A DNA stretch of 64,000 nucleotides from Salisapilia sapeloensis (lineage: Eukaryota > Oomycota > Peronosporomycetes > Peronosporales > Salisapiliaceae), in contig JAADVB010000019.1 of the NCBI GenBank assembly GCA_023334545.1, forward strand, positions 62,001 to 126,000, in the 5' to 3' direction. The position numbers were made by a program, and so were the translations under genes. Positions 30,782 to 41,994 of this stretch are shown here, in pieces (position 1 is the first letter of the stretch; each line of letters starts with the position of its first letter). A model generated the notes under the pieces. It had not been told where the DNA came from. It made no database searches and worked only from the letters and a program-made list of their open reading frames with translations.

Positions 30782-33700
30782 ATGGTCAAGGGCCTACGTG
30801 CTTCTCTTTCGAAGGAGTCGCCGCCGACGCTCCGACGGCGGTTATCGCCAGGCACGTCAGGTGACACGGCGCCGCCGCCGCCGTTATCGAGCAGCGCGTC
30901 GAATGGTGGGAAAGTCGTCATGGGCATCTCGGCTTCTGCAGGCGAGGCCGTGGAAGATTGGAGCGCCGACTTTGAAGACGATGGACATGAAGCGCCCATC
31001 GGTACGTACACTCCCATGAATATAAATTTTGATGAAAGTTTCATGCTGGCGGATGGTCTGCCGGATCTCCCGTTTCTCCTTCTGTCGATCATCATTTGAA
31101 TTATTTATTAATTTGTATCGACTATTCATGCTAGTTGGTCAGTTTATGGACAATGGGACGGATGAACGAGGACTCCGGGCCGAATCAGACGATGCAGACA
31201 TGTTCCAGCCGTGCGTCAGGTATACAAGGCGGCCGAGCGGAAGTAGCGGCAGCGAACTCGCGCTGTCGCCACCGCCGGCACCGTCCAATGAGAAAAGTAC
31301 AGACAAAGTTGGGAGCGATCGGAGCTCCCATCGGTCTGTCCGAGACATCTTCTCGTCGCCGCAGCCGGATACGCGTGTGAATCTACGGAACTCGATGTTA
31401 CTCCAGGCGAGCTCTGGCGTGGAAGATGATAGTGAAGAAGAGAACTGGGACGCCGAGTTTGGCGTGAACTTTGAGGACGACGAAGAGGACGAGGAAGATC
31501 CGACTTGTATGACGTACCCGACGCTCGCAGCTGCCAAGTCCCGTCGAAAGGACTTCAACGCGATGCGACAGACTGTAAGGGATCTTCTGGAAGACGACGA
31601 GATCCAGGACGATGAACAGTCCGGCAGCCATGCCCACTCGAGCCTATCGCCTCGCCATCGCAACCGCAAGTCGTCCGATGAACAGCTCTTCCAGCGCCAA
31701 CGCCCGTCGTCCTTTGACGACGACGCGAGCAGGGACTGCGAGAGCAGCGTAACGTCTTTCACCGGTAACAACCACTTTACTGAGCCCAAGGCACCGAGTC
31801 CGTTAGTCGAGTGCGCTCTCGCAGACAAGTACAGATTGATCGACACGGCTAGCTCATCTGCATATGCCGTCCGGATCGAACGATACCCGAAAGTCTGCTC
31901 TTCCTACAGCCACTTGGAGACATTGCCTGGTTACTCTGTCTTCACCGAGAATAGTTTTGAGAACTTTTTACATACGCTCGCACGGAAAGATGCACAGAAA
32001 GTGGCAGACGCGTTAGAGAAAGATCGAGCGAAACTAGGGAATGTCCAGTTACAAAAAGCCAAGCGGTTCCAGTCGCTCGTGTCGGAGCCCTTTGGCCCGA
32101 CTTTTGTACGCAACTACTTTCAGCAAGTGTCTATCTATCGATTCTTTAGTGAAAACGAGAGTAACGAGGAGCTTGTGCGCTTGTTCTTTGACAAAGTATC
32201 GACCGTTGCGATGGCATCGGATCCATTGTCGACGCAAATGTCGTTGGAAGACTACAAGATGGTGGCAGGGTATACGCTGGAGCTTTTGCAAGAAGCTGGA
32301 CGTATGTTTGGTCCTTTTTGCCATCGAAGAGTTCCTCGAGACGAAAAGGAGAGGAAGGAAGGACGTATTCGTGTCCGTCAGTTCCAGTACAGTCTTCGAG
32401 AGTGCTCCAAGGCGTTTCCAGAGTATGCAGATGCGATTGCATTGGTCGAACTGCGATACGTCGTGCATCATCTATCGACATTTGAAGAGAGTGAATTGAC
32501 GTATACGTGGCAAGTCTGTTCGTCCTACTCTTCTCTTGGTCTCTTTGACGAAGAAGAGTTGTCGATGGAGGCATTGGAACGCTATGCAGCCTTGTTCTCC
32601 CAGTTGACACGTCGTTGTGATCGAGAGAATCGACCGGAGACATCGACGTGGAAGTTTGCGCTAACGAACGATCCGTTCTGTCTACGAGCTCTGCTGCTTA
32701 GTGACATTCAGAGGTTGTATCAGAGCGTTAGTGCCTTGTCGGGAGAACCTGTTTCCGACACGAGCGAGTACTTTGAAGTCGATGACGACCAGGAGCAGGC
32801 ATCTCCACAGGACTTTACTCAAGTACGTGTATGGCGCAGTGCCGACCGCGTCCGCTCGCTCGTCAAGCTTCCATCCTTCGCTCGACGTAGCGCTCTCACG
32901 TCGTTCTACGACGACATCTCGGCCGAAGCGTATCCGCTCATCAAGGCACGTGTCGCCCTGAGCCTCTGCACGTTGCATCGTACGTCTCCTGGCTTTCAGA
33001 GCCTGCGCACGGCCGAAGCATTAGCCTATGACGCCGTTCGACTGCTGCACAAGTACACGCAAGACGAGGACGTGTCGTCCCATACGCTTTGTATCGCCGA
33101 AGGTCTCTTATCAGAGCTCGGTCGAGAGGCGTTGGAAGCACTTGGGAATCTTCTTGTGCAGAATGAAAAGTATCGATACGGTGTCCTGTGTCTCGAAGCA
33201 GCTTCTCGCGTATACTCTTTCCTGCATCAAGGAAGTGATTACTACCAATTGAATCGAGAGTTATGCGCGATCACAGTTTACGCTGATGATGTCGATCGAG
33301 CTCTTCCTCTCCATGAAAAAGAAGCAGCTTCTGCTCAGCTCCAAGGGAAGACGACAGAATTTGTCTACTTGGTGTCGACGTTAACGAAGCTATGGGTACA
33401 GAATGGAGACTTTGCCAAGGCAGAAGATAATCTGTTGCAAGCGTTTGGGTACTTGCGAGAACAAGTCGCGACGCTCCCTCCATTCTACAGCTCATCTCCG
33501 CGTCAAGTGCGTCGATCAGGTAGTGAAGCCGCGTCGTCTGTACGTAGTAGTACGATGCTCACGACGACCTCGTCATCTGCGTCATCTTCCATGTCCGGGA
33601 GCTTCATGTCGAGACATTCGAACTGTAGTGAGTCGGATTCGATGCTCAAGTACGACTTGGATCTACATCTGCAGCTACGACAAGTGTACAAGACTAGCGG

Positions 33701-36700
33701 TCGAGTGTTAGAAGGAGCGAAAGTGTTGGATTACGTCCTTCACTACACTTCCCGTCTACCACGAGGTAAACGGACTGAGCTTCGTATGCTACTGGCAGAG
33801 GATTGTGTCAAGCTACGACTACTGGATAGTACCCAGACGCTGTTAGATATGATGGATAAGGACGCACGACAGAGTGATCCGACGTCTTCCATCGTCAGCA
33901 CTGATAGCAACGGGAGTCGAGGTCCATCCGCGACGTCGGAAGCGAGGTATGCTCTCGATATGGTCAGTCGCAAGCGCTATGCGCTCTGTCGCGCGCGCGT
34001 GTGTCTCCACCAGAAAAAGTTTCGTGCGGCCTTTAGCTGGTTGTCGCTCGCCCATGCGCGTGTCCAGTCGGAGAGTCTTCAGGACTGGTCGAAGTTGCGT
34101 TTCTTGGACGGCAAAGTGCTCCTGTCGATGCTCCATGCACAGCAAGAAGGTCGGATCGTGGAGGAGACGATGGACGTGTACACGCTCTTTTCGACTGCAT
34201 CGATGAATCTAGATGAGAAGGAGAAGGAGATGGTGAGTGAGCGACTGCATTCGTTTGATAAAGCGATAGAACGACCAGAGGAGCTCAAGAGACTCGGGAT
34301 GGAGGCGTTTGATGATTCGTTGGAGCAGTCGCAGGCGCTAGATGACGGTCTGCATAAGCTCAAGTCAATTCTGGCGCAAGTGGAGCTCCATCTAGCTCCT
34401 TTAACACCATGCTTCCTCGCCATGGGGAGCTGTTTGGATAAGGAGCGGCTGTCGGAGGCGTTGAAGAGTGTATTCAAGTCGACGGATGGAGGTCAGTTGC
34501 AGCTATCGGATTTGGACGGAGAGGACGATGTGTGTCAAGAGGCGTTCGAGTGCTTGAATCGAGCCATGACACTGCTGCGACGTGCGATGGTGGCGGCAGA
34601 GCAGGTGAGTCTGCCTTCTCTGAGCATGAAAACGCTACTTTTGTGCGCCCAGACATGGTTGTGGATGGAACTCGTTCGTCCGGAAGGCGGGAAAAGAGTC
34701 AAGCAATGTGCTGCGTTCTGGGAAGAAAGCGTCAAGATCCTCAAGAGCGTCTACTTGCGTCGCGTCTGCTTCCAAGAAGACGTGGCAGAGGTCAGTGAGT
34801 CGGGGAGTCACTCGAGATACGTCAATGGGTACACGGAGCACACGCCGTATTCGTTCAGTATGCTTCCTCTCCTCAACTTTAGCCACGGTTTCATCCATCG
34901 TCTGCATAAGAAATCTCTTGCGATGATCGTGCTGTCTGGTCAGCTTCAGGCACTTGCTTCCTCTCCGTCGTACATCCACGACATGGTCCAAGTGCATGCG
35001 GATGAACTTTTGAGTGCCCAACTCTCTCTTTCGTCTATTTTGCATGAACTCGAGTCGTTCCGAGAAGCACATAGCCATCTCTTCCAACCCGTCACGTCTC
35101 TCAAGTCACTCACGACGGATCGACGAGACGCGCCTTCGCACAAGTACTCTGGTAGCTTTGGTAGCAGTCGACAAGCGCCTGCTCGACGTGGACACAAGAA
35201 GAACCAGAGTATGTCGGCGATCTCGGAGATGCTGGCGCCCAAGGCGAGACCCTTCATGGCTGCCCCGTTCGCCATGGATATGCCCAAGCATGATGCCGTC
35301 CCAGTGTCCGTGCGCATGCCTCGCACTGGTCTCGCGACACTGTCGGATCGGACGGAAGCCTCGAGCTTTCGAACTGTCCCATGTGTACGTGAACGCGCCT
35401 TGTCGGAAGCACAGGCCGTCGAGGCATCTGCTGGTGTCCAGGTGATGGACCTCGCAGACTTGCGATTGACGCCGACGCAGCTGCAGGAGCAAGTGCCGAG
35501 TGGCCGCTTTGCTCTGGATGAAGTCCAGAGCGCTCGACTGTGGCATCTCTTTGCCAGTTGGAAGACACAGCGGAAGAACTACTGTCGAGGCAAGACGGAC
35601 TCTGTGCACTTTCGATGGCGGAATCTACGCCAGTTGAGACTCTTGCTAGATGCGTTTGACCCGACGCATGTGGCGGTGACGGATAGCGAGAGTGCAGGCG
35701 ACTTGCCCGTGTTTGACGTTGCGCACTTGAACGGCCATGCGTTGGTGCAACATCCGCGTGGGACGTTTAACATTGCGGAGAACAAGGTCGAGCGCTTTGA
35801 ATGGGATGAAGCGCAGAGTAGTGCGTACTGGATCTCGCACTTTGAGAGCATGAGTGTCGATGCGGATGGCATTGGTGCACCGATTGCACGGACGTTGCAG
35901 AGGCTGAGTGTGTCGACGGTCGTACGAGCACTTGGCGCGTTGTTGACTGAATCGCCCATGGTCGTTGTCGGTGGATCCTTCTGCCGCGTGAAAGAGACGA
36001 CGTTGACGCTGCTGACGCTCTTGAGACCCTTCTTCTGGCAGCATACGACGTACCCTTTTATTCCAGTGTCATGCTGGAAGTCAATGGCTGATGCGATGCG
36101 ACGTGAATCGTCCTTCTTGGTCGGTACGACGACGGAAGCGTGGCGGTGTGCCAAGAAGGAACTAGCTGGCAAGCAGTCTCTTGTCTCCAAGGTGACGGTG
36201 CTCCATCTAGATTCTGTCGAGCCTCTGCGAATAGCCAAGGGAAGCGTCGAGATGCCGAATAAATGGCGCAAGCAGCTTATTAGTCGAATGGAAAAGGCTG
36301 CCAAGGCGAGACGCAAGGCGGATCGTGGACCTCAGACGCTTGTGAAGCAGCTTGGCGTCTTTGCCATGGACATGGGCACTGATGATAAGGATGACTTCAT
36401 GTACACTGGTCGTAGCTCGAGTGTCGATGCCAATAGTCAGCAAGCCTTTAGTGATGCACTGCGGGAGCTGTATACGAAGCTGTTGGATGCTTGTGACAGC
36501 GTGAATCGACGGACGAGGAAGAAGGGTGGACTCAAGAGTCTGTTTGATCCGTCGGTGGATGAGATTGAAGCGTTCGCGTCGGTAGTGCAGACGACGGATA
36601 TGTTTGCGCACTTGACGCGAGATGGGCGGATCATGAAAGGAGAGTATAGCTATGGAGACAGTGTGTCGTCGAGCTCGAGCAAAAGGGTGGAAAGCTCTGG

Positions 36701-36707
36701 GTACTAG
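30782..36707 (+). CDS. very large DENN-domain protein with helical/TPR-like middle
   Basis: Two exons, 30782-31001 and 31135-36707, with a 133-bp intron (GTACGT...GCTAG); 5793 nt, 1930 residues. The N-terminal ~250 residues are acidic, Ser-rich and disordered, with two related short motifs (EDWSADFEDD at 58-67, NWDAEFGVNFEDDEED at about 176). The middle (about 300-1350) is helical; repeats such as TKLWVQNGDFAKAEDNLLQA look TPR-like. The C-terminal ~400 residues hold a cDENN-like core: VVRALGALLTESPMVVVGGS, LLTLLRPFFWQHTTYPFIPV and ESSFLVGTTTEAW. DENN proteins are usually Rab GTPase exchange factors. The DENN call is good, the TPR call moderate and the target unknown. The stop is 10 bp from the end of the ankyrin gene on the other strand. 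Confidence 0.8.
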
Positions 36708-36716
36708 CAAACGAAT

Positions 36717-37429
36717 TTATTTACGATGGTGGCGGTGGGAAGCGTAGACGATCTAGATGGCCTCGTGACGATGTGGTGGGAGGATGAGGAGGATGTTGCG
36801 TACCTGATCTATGCGGTAGCCCATGGACGGATGACCTGCAGCGATGGCCCATTGAAGAGGCGTCTTCTTCCACTGCAACTAGTTAGATATTGTTTCCATG
36901 TAGGTTTATAAGAAATGATAAAGGTTTTGAGACTTTTCGATAGACTTGAGTACCTTGTCGATCGTGTTCCAGTTCGCATTAAATGTCAGTAGGAGACGAA
37001 TGATGTCTTCGTGGCCGTACTTGCACGCGAGGTGCAACGGAGAGTACCAGCCCTAGGTACAAGTGAGACTTTATGTATGTAGTTGAGTTGGACGGGAGAG
37101 GTGTACCCAAGCAGCACGCTCGTTGACGTCTGCATTGTGGTCTACGAGAAGCTGGACCATCTCCAGATTTCCCTTGGCGACAGCTCGATGGAGTGGTCCG
37201 ACACCAGACTATATGGTGGTCGTACATGAGACTAGAGTTTTGGATGAATAGAGAGTGGGAGTACCCATCGACGTCGGTTGAGGAGAGATGGATTCGTTTC
37301 TAGGAGTGAGCGGACGACTTGGATGTTTCCTTGTGAGACGAAGAGACAAAGATCGACCTTTTGCACTCGGTTCTGGCTGTCTTTTACGGTGGAATGGAGG
37401 TCACCTTGACATGGAGTTGGACTTGCCAT
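36717..37429 (-). CDS. ankyrin-repeat protein, five exons
   Basis: Exons 37265-37429, 37107-37208, 36954-37052, 36804-36872 and 36717-36752 (471 nt, 156 residues). The introns are 50-81 bp, all in phase 0. Repeats are VDLCLFVSQGNIQVVRSLLE, GVGPLHRAVAKGNLEMVQLL (DHNADVNE), SPLHLACKYGHEDIIRLLLT and KTPLQWAIAAGHPSMG. Roughly one ankyrin repeat (33-34 residues) is encoded per middle exon. Ankyrin stacks bind other proteins; no catalytic domain is present. The last intron is uncertain: if it is not spliced, the protein ends at 36753 with VRNILLILPPHRHEAI. It converges with the DENN gene, 10 bp away. Confidence 0.8.
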
Positions 37430-39050
37430 GGCCGTTGAGTTTTGAAAGCTAAAGTGAGAGAGAGAGTCGTGAAAAAGATTTTAGAGCTGCAGTCTGAAGT
37501 AACAGACACATTCGTTTAAGCTGGAGTTTGTTGTAGGGAATACAAGTATCTGCTACTCTGCCGCAGTATCGTAGATGTACATAGTAAAGGTCTACGATTT
37601 GGTTTGAGTGTATGCTAGAATCATCTAATTCTCGCTAAAGTTATGAAGAAGTTATAGGAAGCAGTCATGAAGTTCATAGAAAAAGTTATCTGGGTACGCT
37701 TGTCGGTCAACGTGGGCCTGATGTCGTAACGTGAACGTAGTTGTTTTATTATAGGCATAATCTGCTTCGCGCCAAGAGTATTGATACATCAGTGTTGATT
37801 TGAACTACATGAAGAGATCCTTATGCTGGATAGACGTCGCGTGAATACGTTTGGCCTGTAGTGCATTCAATGTCTTCCATGCGTGTTTCTGTCCAATACA
37901 GATACGGCAAAGACTTTACCAAATGTCTCTGGATGCATGAGACTGTTACAGGGATTATCTGTCGTCTAGCATACTTCTAGTGCAGCTCAAATCACTAATG
38001 TCTTTACCAGGTCTGGAGCAATGCATATGGCACGAAAGTTACACTCCTTTAAATATTCTTGCTCTTGTCACTTGACTCTAGCATCATCTGGACTAGACCA
38101 TTTAGGCGATGAAGAGTACGGGAATTTATCCACGATACTGGTAGTGCTTACAATTTATTATCGTTTCCTTCCTGCTTTCTTTGAGCTTGTGAAAAGCGTG
38201 TCGTGAGCCTAAAAATACTAGTGTCAATGTTGACCTCAGCTAGGTAGTTCTCCTGCCAACTACGATGAAAGTACAAGTCGTAGGTATAATAGTCATCGCT
38301 GTGAGCTAAGGGAATTGCAATTGGCTTTGGCAGTACTAGCTACAAACCTTTAACCTACTTCCATCGGGTTATGCTGAGCGCAGATTACAAAATTTTTACT
38401 ACAGCAAACTGAAAGTCGCTTATTACTGCAGCTATCTTGCAATTATTCATGCTCGTAGCAAGTACAGTTACCCAGCAGCAAGAGCGCAGAGGGCTATTGA
38501 TTTTTGGCTAAAGCAGCACGCCGAGGACGATCGTAGTGAATCCGCAAAGACTCATGGAATTCCTAGTAGCTAGTATCTGCTTGAAGTATCCACAGTAAAG
38601 TCGAAGAAACACCATGTCATCTATATACCAGAGATAATCATCTACGCACACATCCTCTTGGAGAATGGCATTCGAAAAAGGATCTATTGAGAGAGATGAA
38701 GGATAATTGAAGATGACAAAGCAGAAAAGCAAAATATCAGCGCGAATTGAAGTTCCCAATGGATGGAGGGTCGGTAGCAAACGTGAAAGAGCGTATTGAA
38801 GGACAATAGGTGGAAACATTTATGCAAGCAAAGAGAAGAAGAACGTAATACAATGAGTCTTGATAGCATAAAAGGCACTGAGGAACAAGTAGCCTCGGAT
38901 TACTTTAAATTGCTACCGTAGCAATCATTCTGGTAAGTGGCACTCTATAAAGATATCATAGTCTAGCTTTCAGTATGGTCGTGTTCCCTCTCGCAAACTA
39001 GACAAGAGAACTCGGCTTACCAGTCGCCCTGTTCCTCCAAGAAAGATATT
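37430..39050. other. intergenic; no supported gene
   Basis: About 1.6 kb, AT-rich. A minus-strand hydrophobic frame at 38508-38819 (LPTLHPLGTSIRADILLFCF) could be a fragment of a membrane-protein gene. It has no family signature and no flanking exons I can place. It marks the start of the gene-sparse half of the window. Confidence 0.35.
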
Positions 39051-40680
39051 ATGCAGCGCATGTGCGCATCATGGCTGTTACTACTGCTCTCTACTTTGTT
39101 CATGCAAAGTCCAGTTGCGGAAAATCCGAATGATATTGATGATTCTGTGCACTTGGATGACTCTGCATGCTCCTTTCGGTTTCGATATTTATCGTGCGTA
39201 CCATCCACGTTATGCGGCTACTCGTTTCAATTCGGAGATGTGACTTTATCCCAGTCATGCCGTATTCTTCCTCAATTCCGCACGTTGCCTCAGCAGCTAC
39301 ATCTAGCTATCGCTGGCTCGGAACCAGGCACTGGCATGACCGTGTCATGGGCTACTTTTAACCATGTCAATGATTCATCGATATGGCTTGGTACGACCAA
39401 GACCGACTTGAAAGAGCAATCCGACGTATCCATTGACAGTCAGTCGTACTACTCTCAACACTCGTACTCGTTATATCAGTACCATGTGACCTTGGAAGAT
39501 TTATTGCCGTCGACGACGTACTACTACAAAGTCGGCAGTGAGTCCAGGAAAGATTGGCAAAGCGCCGTCTTTTCCTTTCGAACGGCGCCTAGTAGCGCAG
39601 AAGCTGACAGACGACCGCTTAGTATAGCGATCTATGGGGATCACGGGACGGGCGCATTGGGCCAAGTGACTACGGATTACGTGAATAGCATCAACCAAGA
39701 CCTCGACCTCGTCGTCCATCTTGGTGATCTAGCATATGCCGACGATGCCTTCTTGCAACCTTATCATACGCTCGGTTTCTACTACGAGTATACGTACAAC
39801 ATGTGGATGAATGACCTTACGCCTTTGATGGCGCACGTGCCGTACAGCGTCGTCGTCGGAAACCACGGTAAGATACACGTCTCCTTTGGCCATGTAGTAA
39901 CGATACTGATGCGATTGTCTAGAGGCGGAATGTCACAGTCCACGCTGTCAAATCTCAAGTTTCAAGAAAGACCACTTGGGTAATTATACAGCATTCAACG
40001 CTCGTTTCCGTATGCCATCAAAAGAAAGTGGCGGGGCCAAGAATATGTACTTTTCGTTTGACTTTCCTCCGATCCACTGGATAATGGTTTCCACAGAAAC
40101 AGACTATCCAAACGCACCAACGAACGAGTACACGTTCACACATCACAATGGCCACTTTGGCGAGCAGTTACGATGGCTGGAAAACGATTTAGCAAAGGCG
40201 GATAGTAATCGTGGCGTCGTCCCGTGGATTGTCGTTGCGATGCACCGTCCCATCTATTCCCTGACCGGTGTTGACGCGAAAGGGTTTCCATCTGGGGATT
40301 GTGCCAACGTCCAGAAGAGCTTTGAGCCGTTGTTCGTACGCTTCGGCGTCGACCTCGTTGTCGCAGGGCATGAGCATGCGTATGAACGACAACTACCTGT
40401 TGCTATGGGCCAAGTGTTTCGGCATGGAGTTAGTGATGACAATCGTCGGTATGTAGACGTCCAAGCACCCGTGTATGTCGTATCAGGGTCGGCTGGAAGC
40501 TTTGAGAAATTAGATCACGACCCAGGCAAGAAAGCAGCGTGGAATGCAGCGGCGGATTTTGACCACCTGGCGATCGGGCGCCTCGAGGTGGAAGGTCGTG
40601 ACCGATTGACGTGGCGTTTGGAGAGTAGTACCGATGGACACGTGCTAGATGAGTTCGTGCTGATTAAAACACTGCAATAG
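39051..40680 (+). CDS. secreted purple acid phosphatase (paralogue 2)
   Basis: Two exons, 39051-39867 and 39923-40680, with a 55-bp intron (CACG|GTAAGA...TCTAG|AG); 1575 nt, 524 residues. It has a signal peptide (CASWLLLLLSTLFMQSPVA), the N-terminal Cys segment (CSFRFRYLSCVPSTLCGY), the fibronectin-like domain (TGMTVSWATFNHV, TTYYYKVGS), and metal-ligand blocks YGDHG, HLGDLAYADD, GNH(E)AECHSP, VAMHRP and GHEHAYER. The Glu of GNHE is restored only by splicing, since the intron splits that codon. It is clearly paralogous to the gene at 19268. Without the intron it would look like two broken halves, but the gene appears intact. Confidence 0.94.
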
Positions 40681-40981
40681 AAAGGAATCTTGGCTTCATC
40701 GAAATTTACATAGCAAAAGATAAGTAGTAGGTGGATACAGAACCATCGCAACCAGAATATAAAATCAAAAAGCATAAATCCAATTCTCAAAGTGAAGGCT
40801 CAGATGCCAAGCGTTCATCTTCTCTCGATAAACTTCTTTCGCTACTATCCAGCTCTATTGCACGATCACAGAGATCACACAACATCTATCCTTTTAGCGC
40901 TAGAGATTGCCGTCTCGATAAGTTTCAGAACGCACTTGACACCAGGCGGGAAATTCAATAGCAAAACGTCATGGCTTAAGC
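40681..40981. other. short convergent interval
   Basis: About 300 bp between two convergent stops (phosphatase 2 and the Cys-rich surface protein). Nothing is recognised beyond 3' flanking sequence. Confidence 0.5.
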
Positions 40982-41914
40982 TTATGGCGTAAGCATCATG
41001 TCGAACTCCTGCTGCTGCTGCTGGCGAGCGGCCTTGTCCGACTGGTGCTTTTTGTACAAGACACCGCCAACGGCAGCGCAGACACCAGCGGCGGCAGCGG
41101 CCACACCGGCAATCACACCAGCAGACACGCCACCGGCGGAAGCAGCACCTTCGACGCCAGCCTCCACAACCGGGACGGTCACATCATCCTCGTCGGCAGA
41201 GCCACTGACGGTCGAGTTGCTACCACCCATGTCACCACCGTTGTTTCCGCCGTTCTCGCCGCCGTTCTCGTCGCCGTTGTTACCGTCGTTGTTGCCGCCC
41301 ATGCCGTCACCGTTGTTACCACCGTGGCTGCCGCTTTCGTAGACGGAAGGAATGACACAGCCCCAGACACCCGTCGACACAGGCTTGCACTGGGCATCCT
41401 CCTTCAAGGAGCAAGCACCATCGTCGTCGGCACTGACGAGGTAGTCGTGGCAGTCGGCAACTGCGACAGATCCCATGGTCGGGCAGTTCCAGCCAGCTGG
41501 TTCAGGGCCTGATCCGCTGCAGATCGGTCCGTCGATGCAGTACGTCGCGTCATGCTCGACCGAGATCTCCCAGCAGTCCATGCCAGCGTTGTAGCTCGGA
41601 GCCGGAGTAGCTTCACCCGTAGGAGCCGGGGTGGCGTCACCCGTAGGGGCGGGAGTAGCGTCATCCGTAGGTGCCGGGGTCGATTCACCGGTCGGGGACG
41701 GGGTCATGTCACCGGACGGAGCAGGCGTCGGCTCACCAGTAGGCGCCGGGGTCATGTCGTCTGAGTCATTGTCGCCGACACCTGGGCCAGGGGCTGGCAT
41801 GCTGCCGCTGAAGGAGGCGCTGCCGACGTAAGATCCGTCCATCGAGCCGCTTTCCTGAGCGTGCGTGAGGGCCACCGCCGAGGCGGCCATAAAGAGTACC
41901 GTAGAAAGCTTCAT
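40982..41914 (-). CDS. secreted mucin-like Cys-rich surface protein with C-terminal membrane segment
   Basis: 310 residues, single exon. Order: signal peptide (1-19, ending THAQ); Ser/Gly spacer; about seven 8-residue Thr/Pro repeats (consensus TPAPTGEA, residues 54-108), likely O-glycosylated; and a Cys-rich module (about 113-192) with SVEHDATYCIDGPICSGSG, ADCHDYLVS and GVWGCVIPS. A Gly/Asn-rich stretch, an Ala/Gly/Val membrane-type helix (about 262-286) and a Lys/Gln tail follow. It is probably displayed on the cell or cyst surface. The Cys-rich module recurs in the protein at 52059-53564. No known enzyme family is recognised. The promoter element at 41978 supports this start. Confidence 0.85.
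   Translation of the reverse strand: MKLSTVLFMAASAVALTHAQESGSMDGSYVGSASFSGSMPAPGPGVGDNDSDDMTPAPTGEPTPAPSGDMTPSPTGESTPAPTDDATPAPTGDATPAPTGEATPAPSYNAGMDCWEISVEHDATYCIDGPICSGSGPEPAGWNCPTMGSVAVADCHDYLVSADDDGACSLKEDAQCKPVSTGVWGCVIPSVYESGSHGGNNGDGMGGNNDGNNGDENGGENGGNNGGDMGGSNSTVSGSADEDDVTVPVVEAGVEGAASAGGVSAGVIAGVAAAAAGVCAAVGGVLYKKHQSDKAARQQQQQEFDMMLTP
41591..41755 (-). repeat. in-gene tandem repeat, 24-bp unit (TPAPTGEA)
   Basis: About seven copies of a 24-bp unit encode TPAPTG(E/D)x with small substitutions (Ser for Thr or Ala, Met/Pro/Ser/Ala before each unit). In-frame units make length variation between alleles likely. Confidence 0.85.
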
Positions 41915-41977
41915 TGTGTTAAGTCCTTGTAGGATGATCTACTACTTTTCGGAAGGTAGTGCTTGTCCACGAGAGCG

Positions 41978-41994
41978 CAAAATTGGGAATGAGC
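41978..41994 (-). promoter_or_regulatory. oomycete Inr/FPR core promoter element
   Basis: On the minus strand GCTCATTCCCAATTTTG lies about 65 bp before the ATG at 41914. It fits the oomycete GCTCATTYYNCAATTT consensus completely and is the clearest element in the window. Confidence 0.8.

Noticed and set aside
39051-40680. Second phosphatase as two broken halves
   Set aside because: A 55-bp GT-AG intron joins both halves in frame and completes the GNHE motif.
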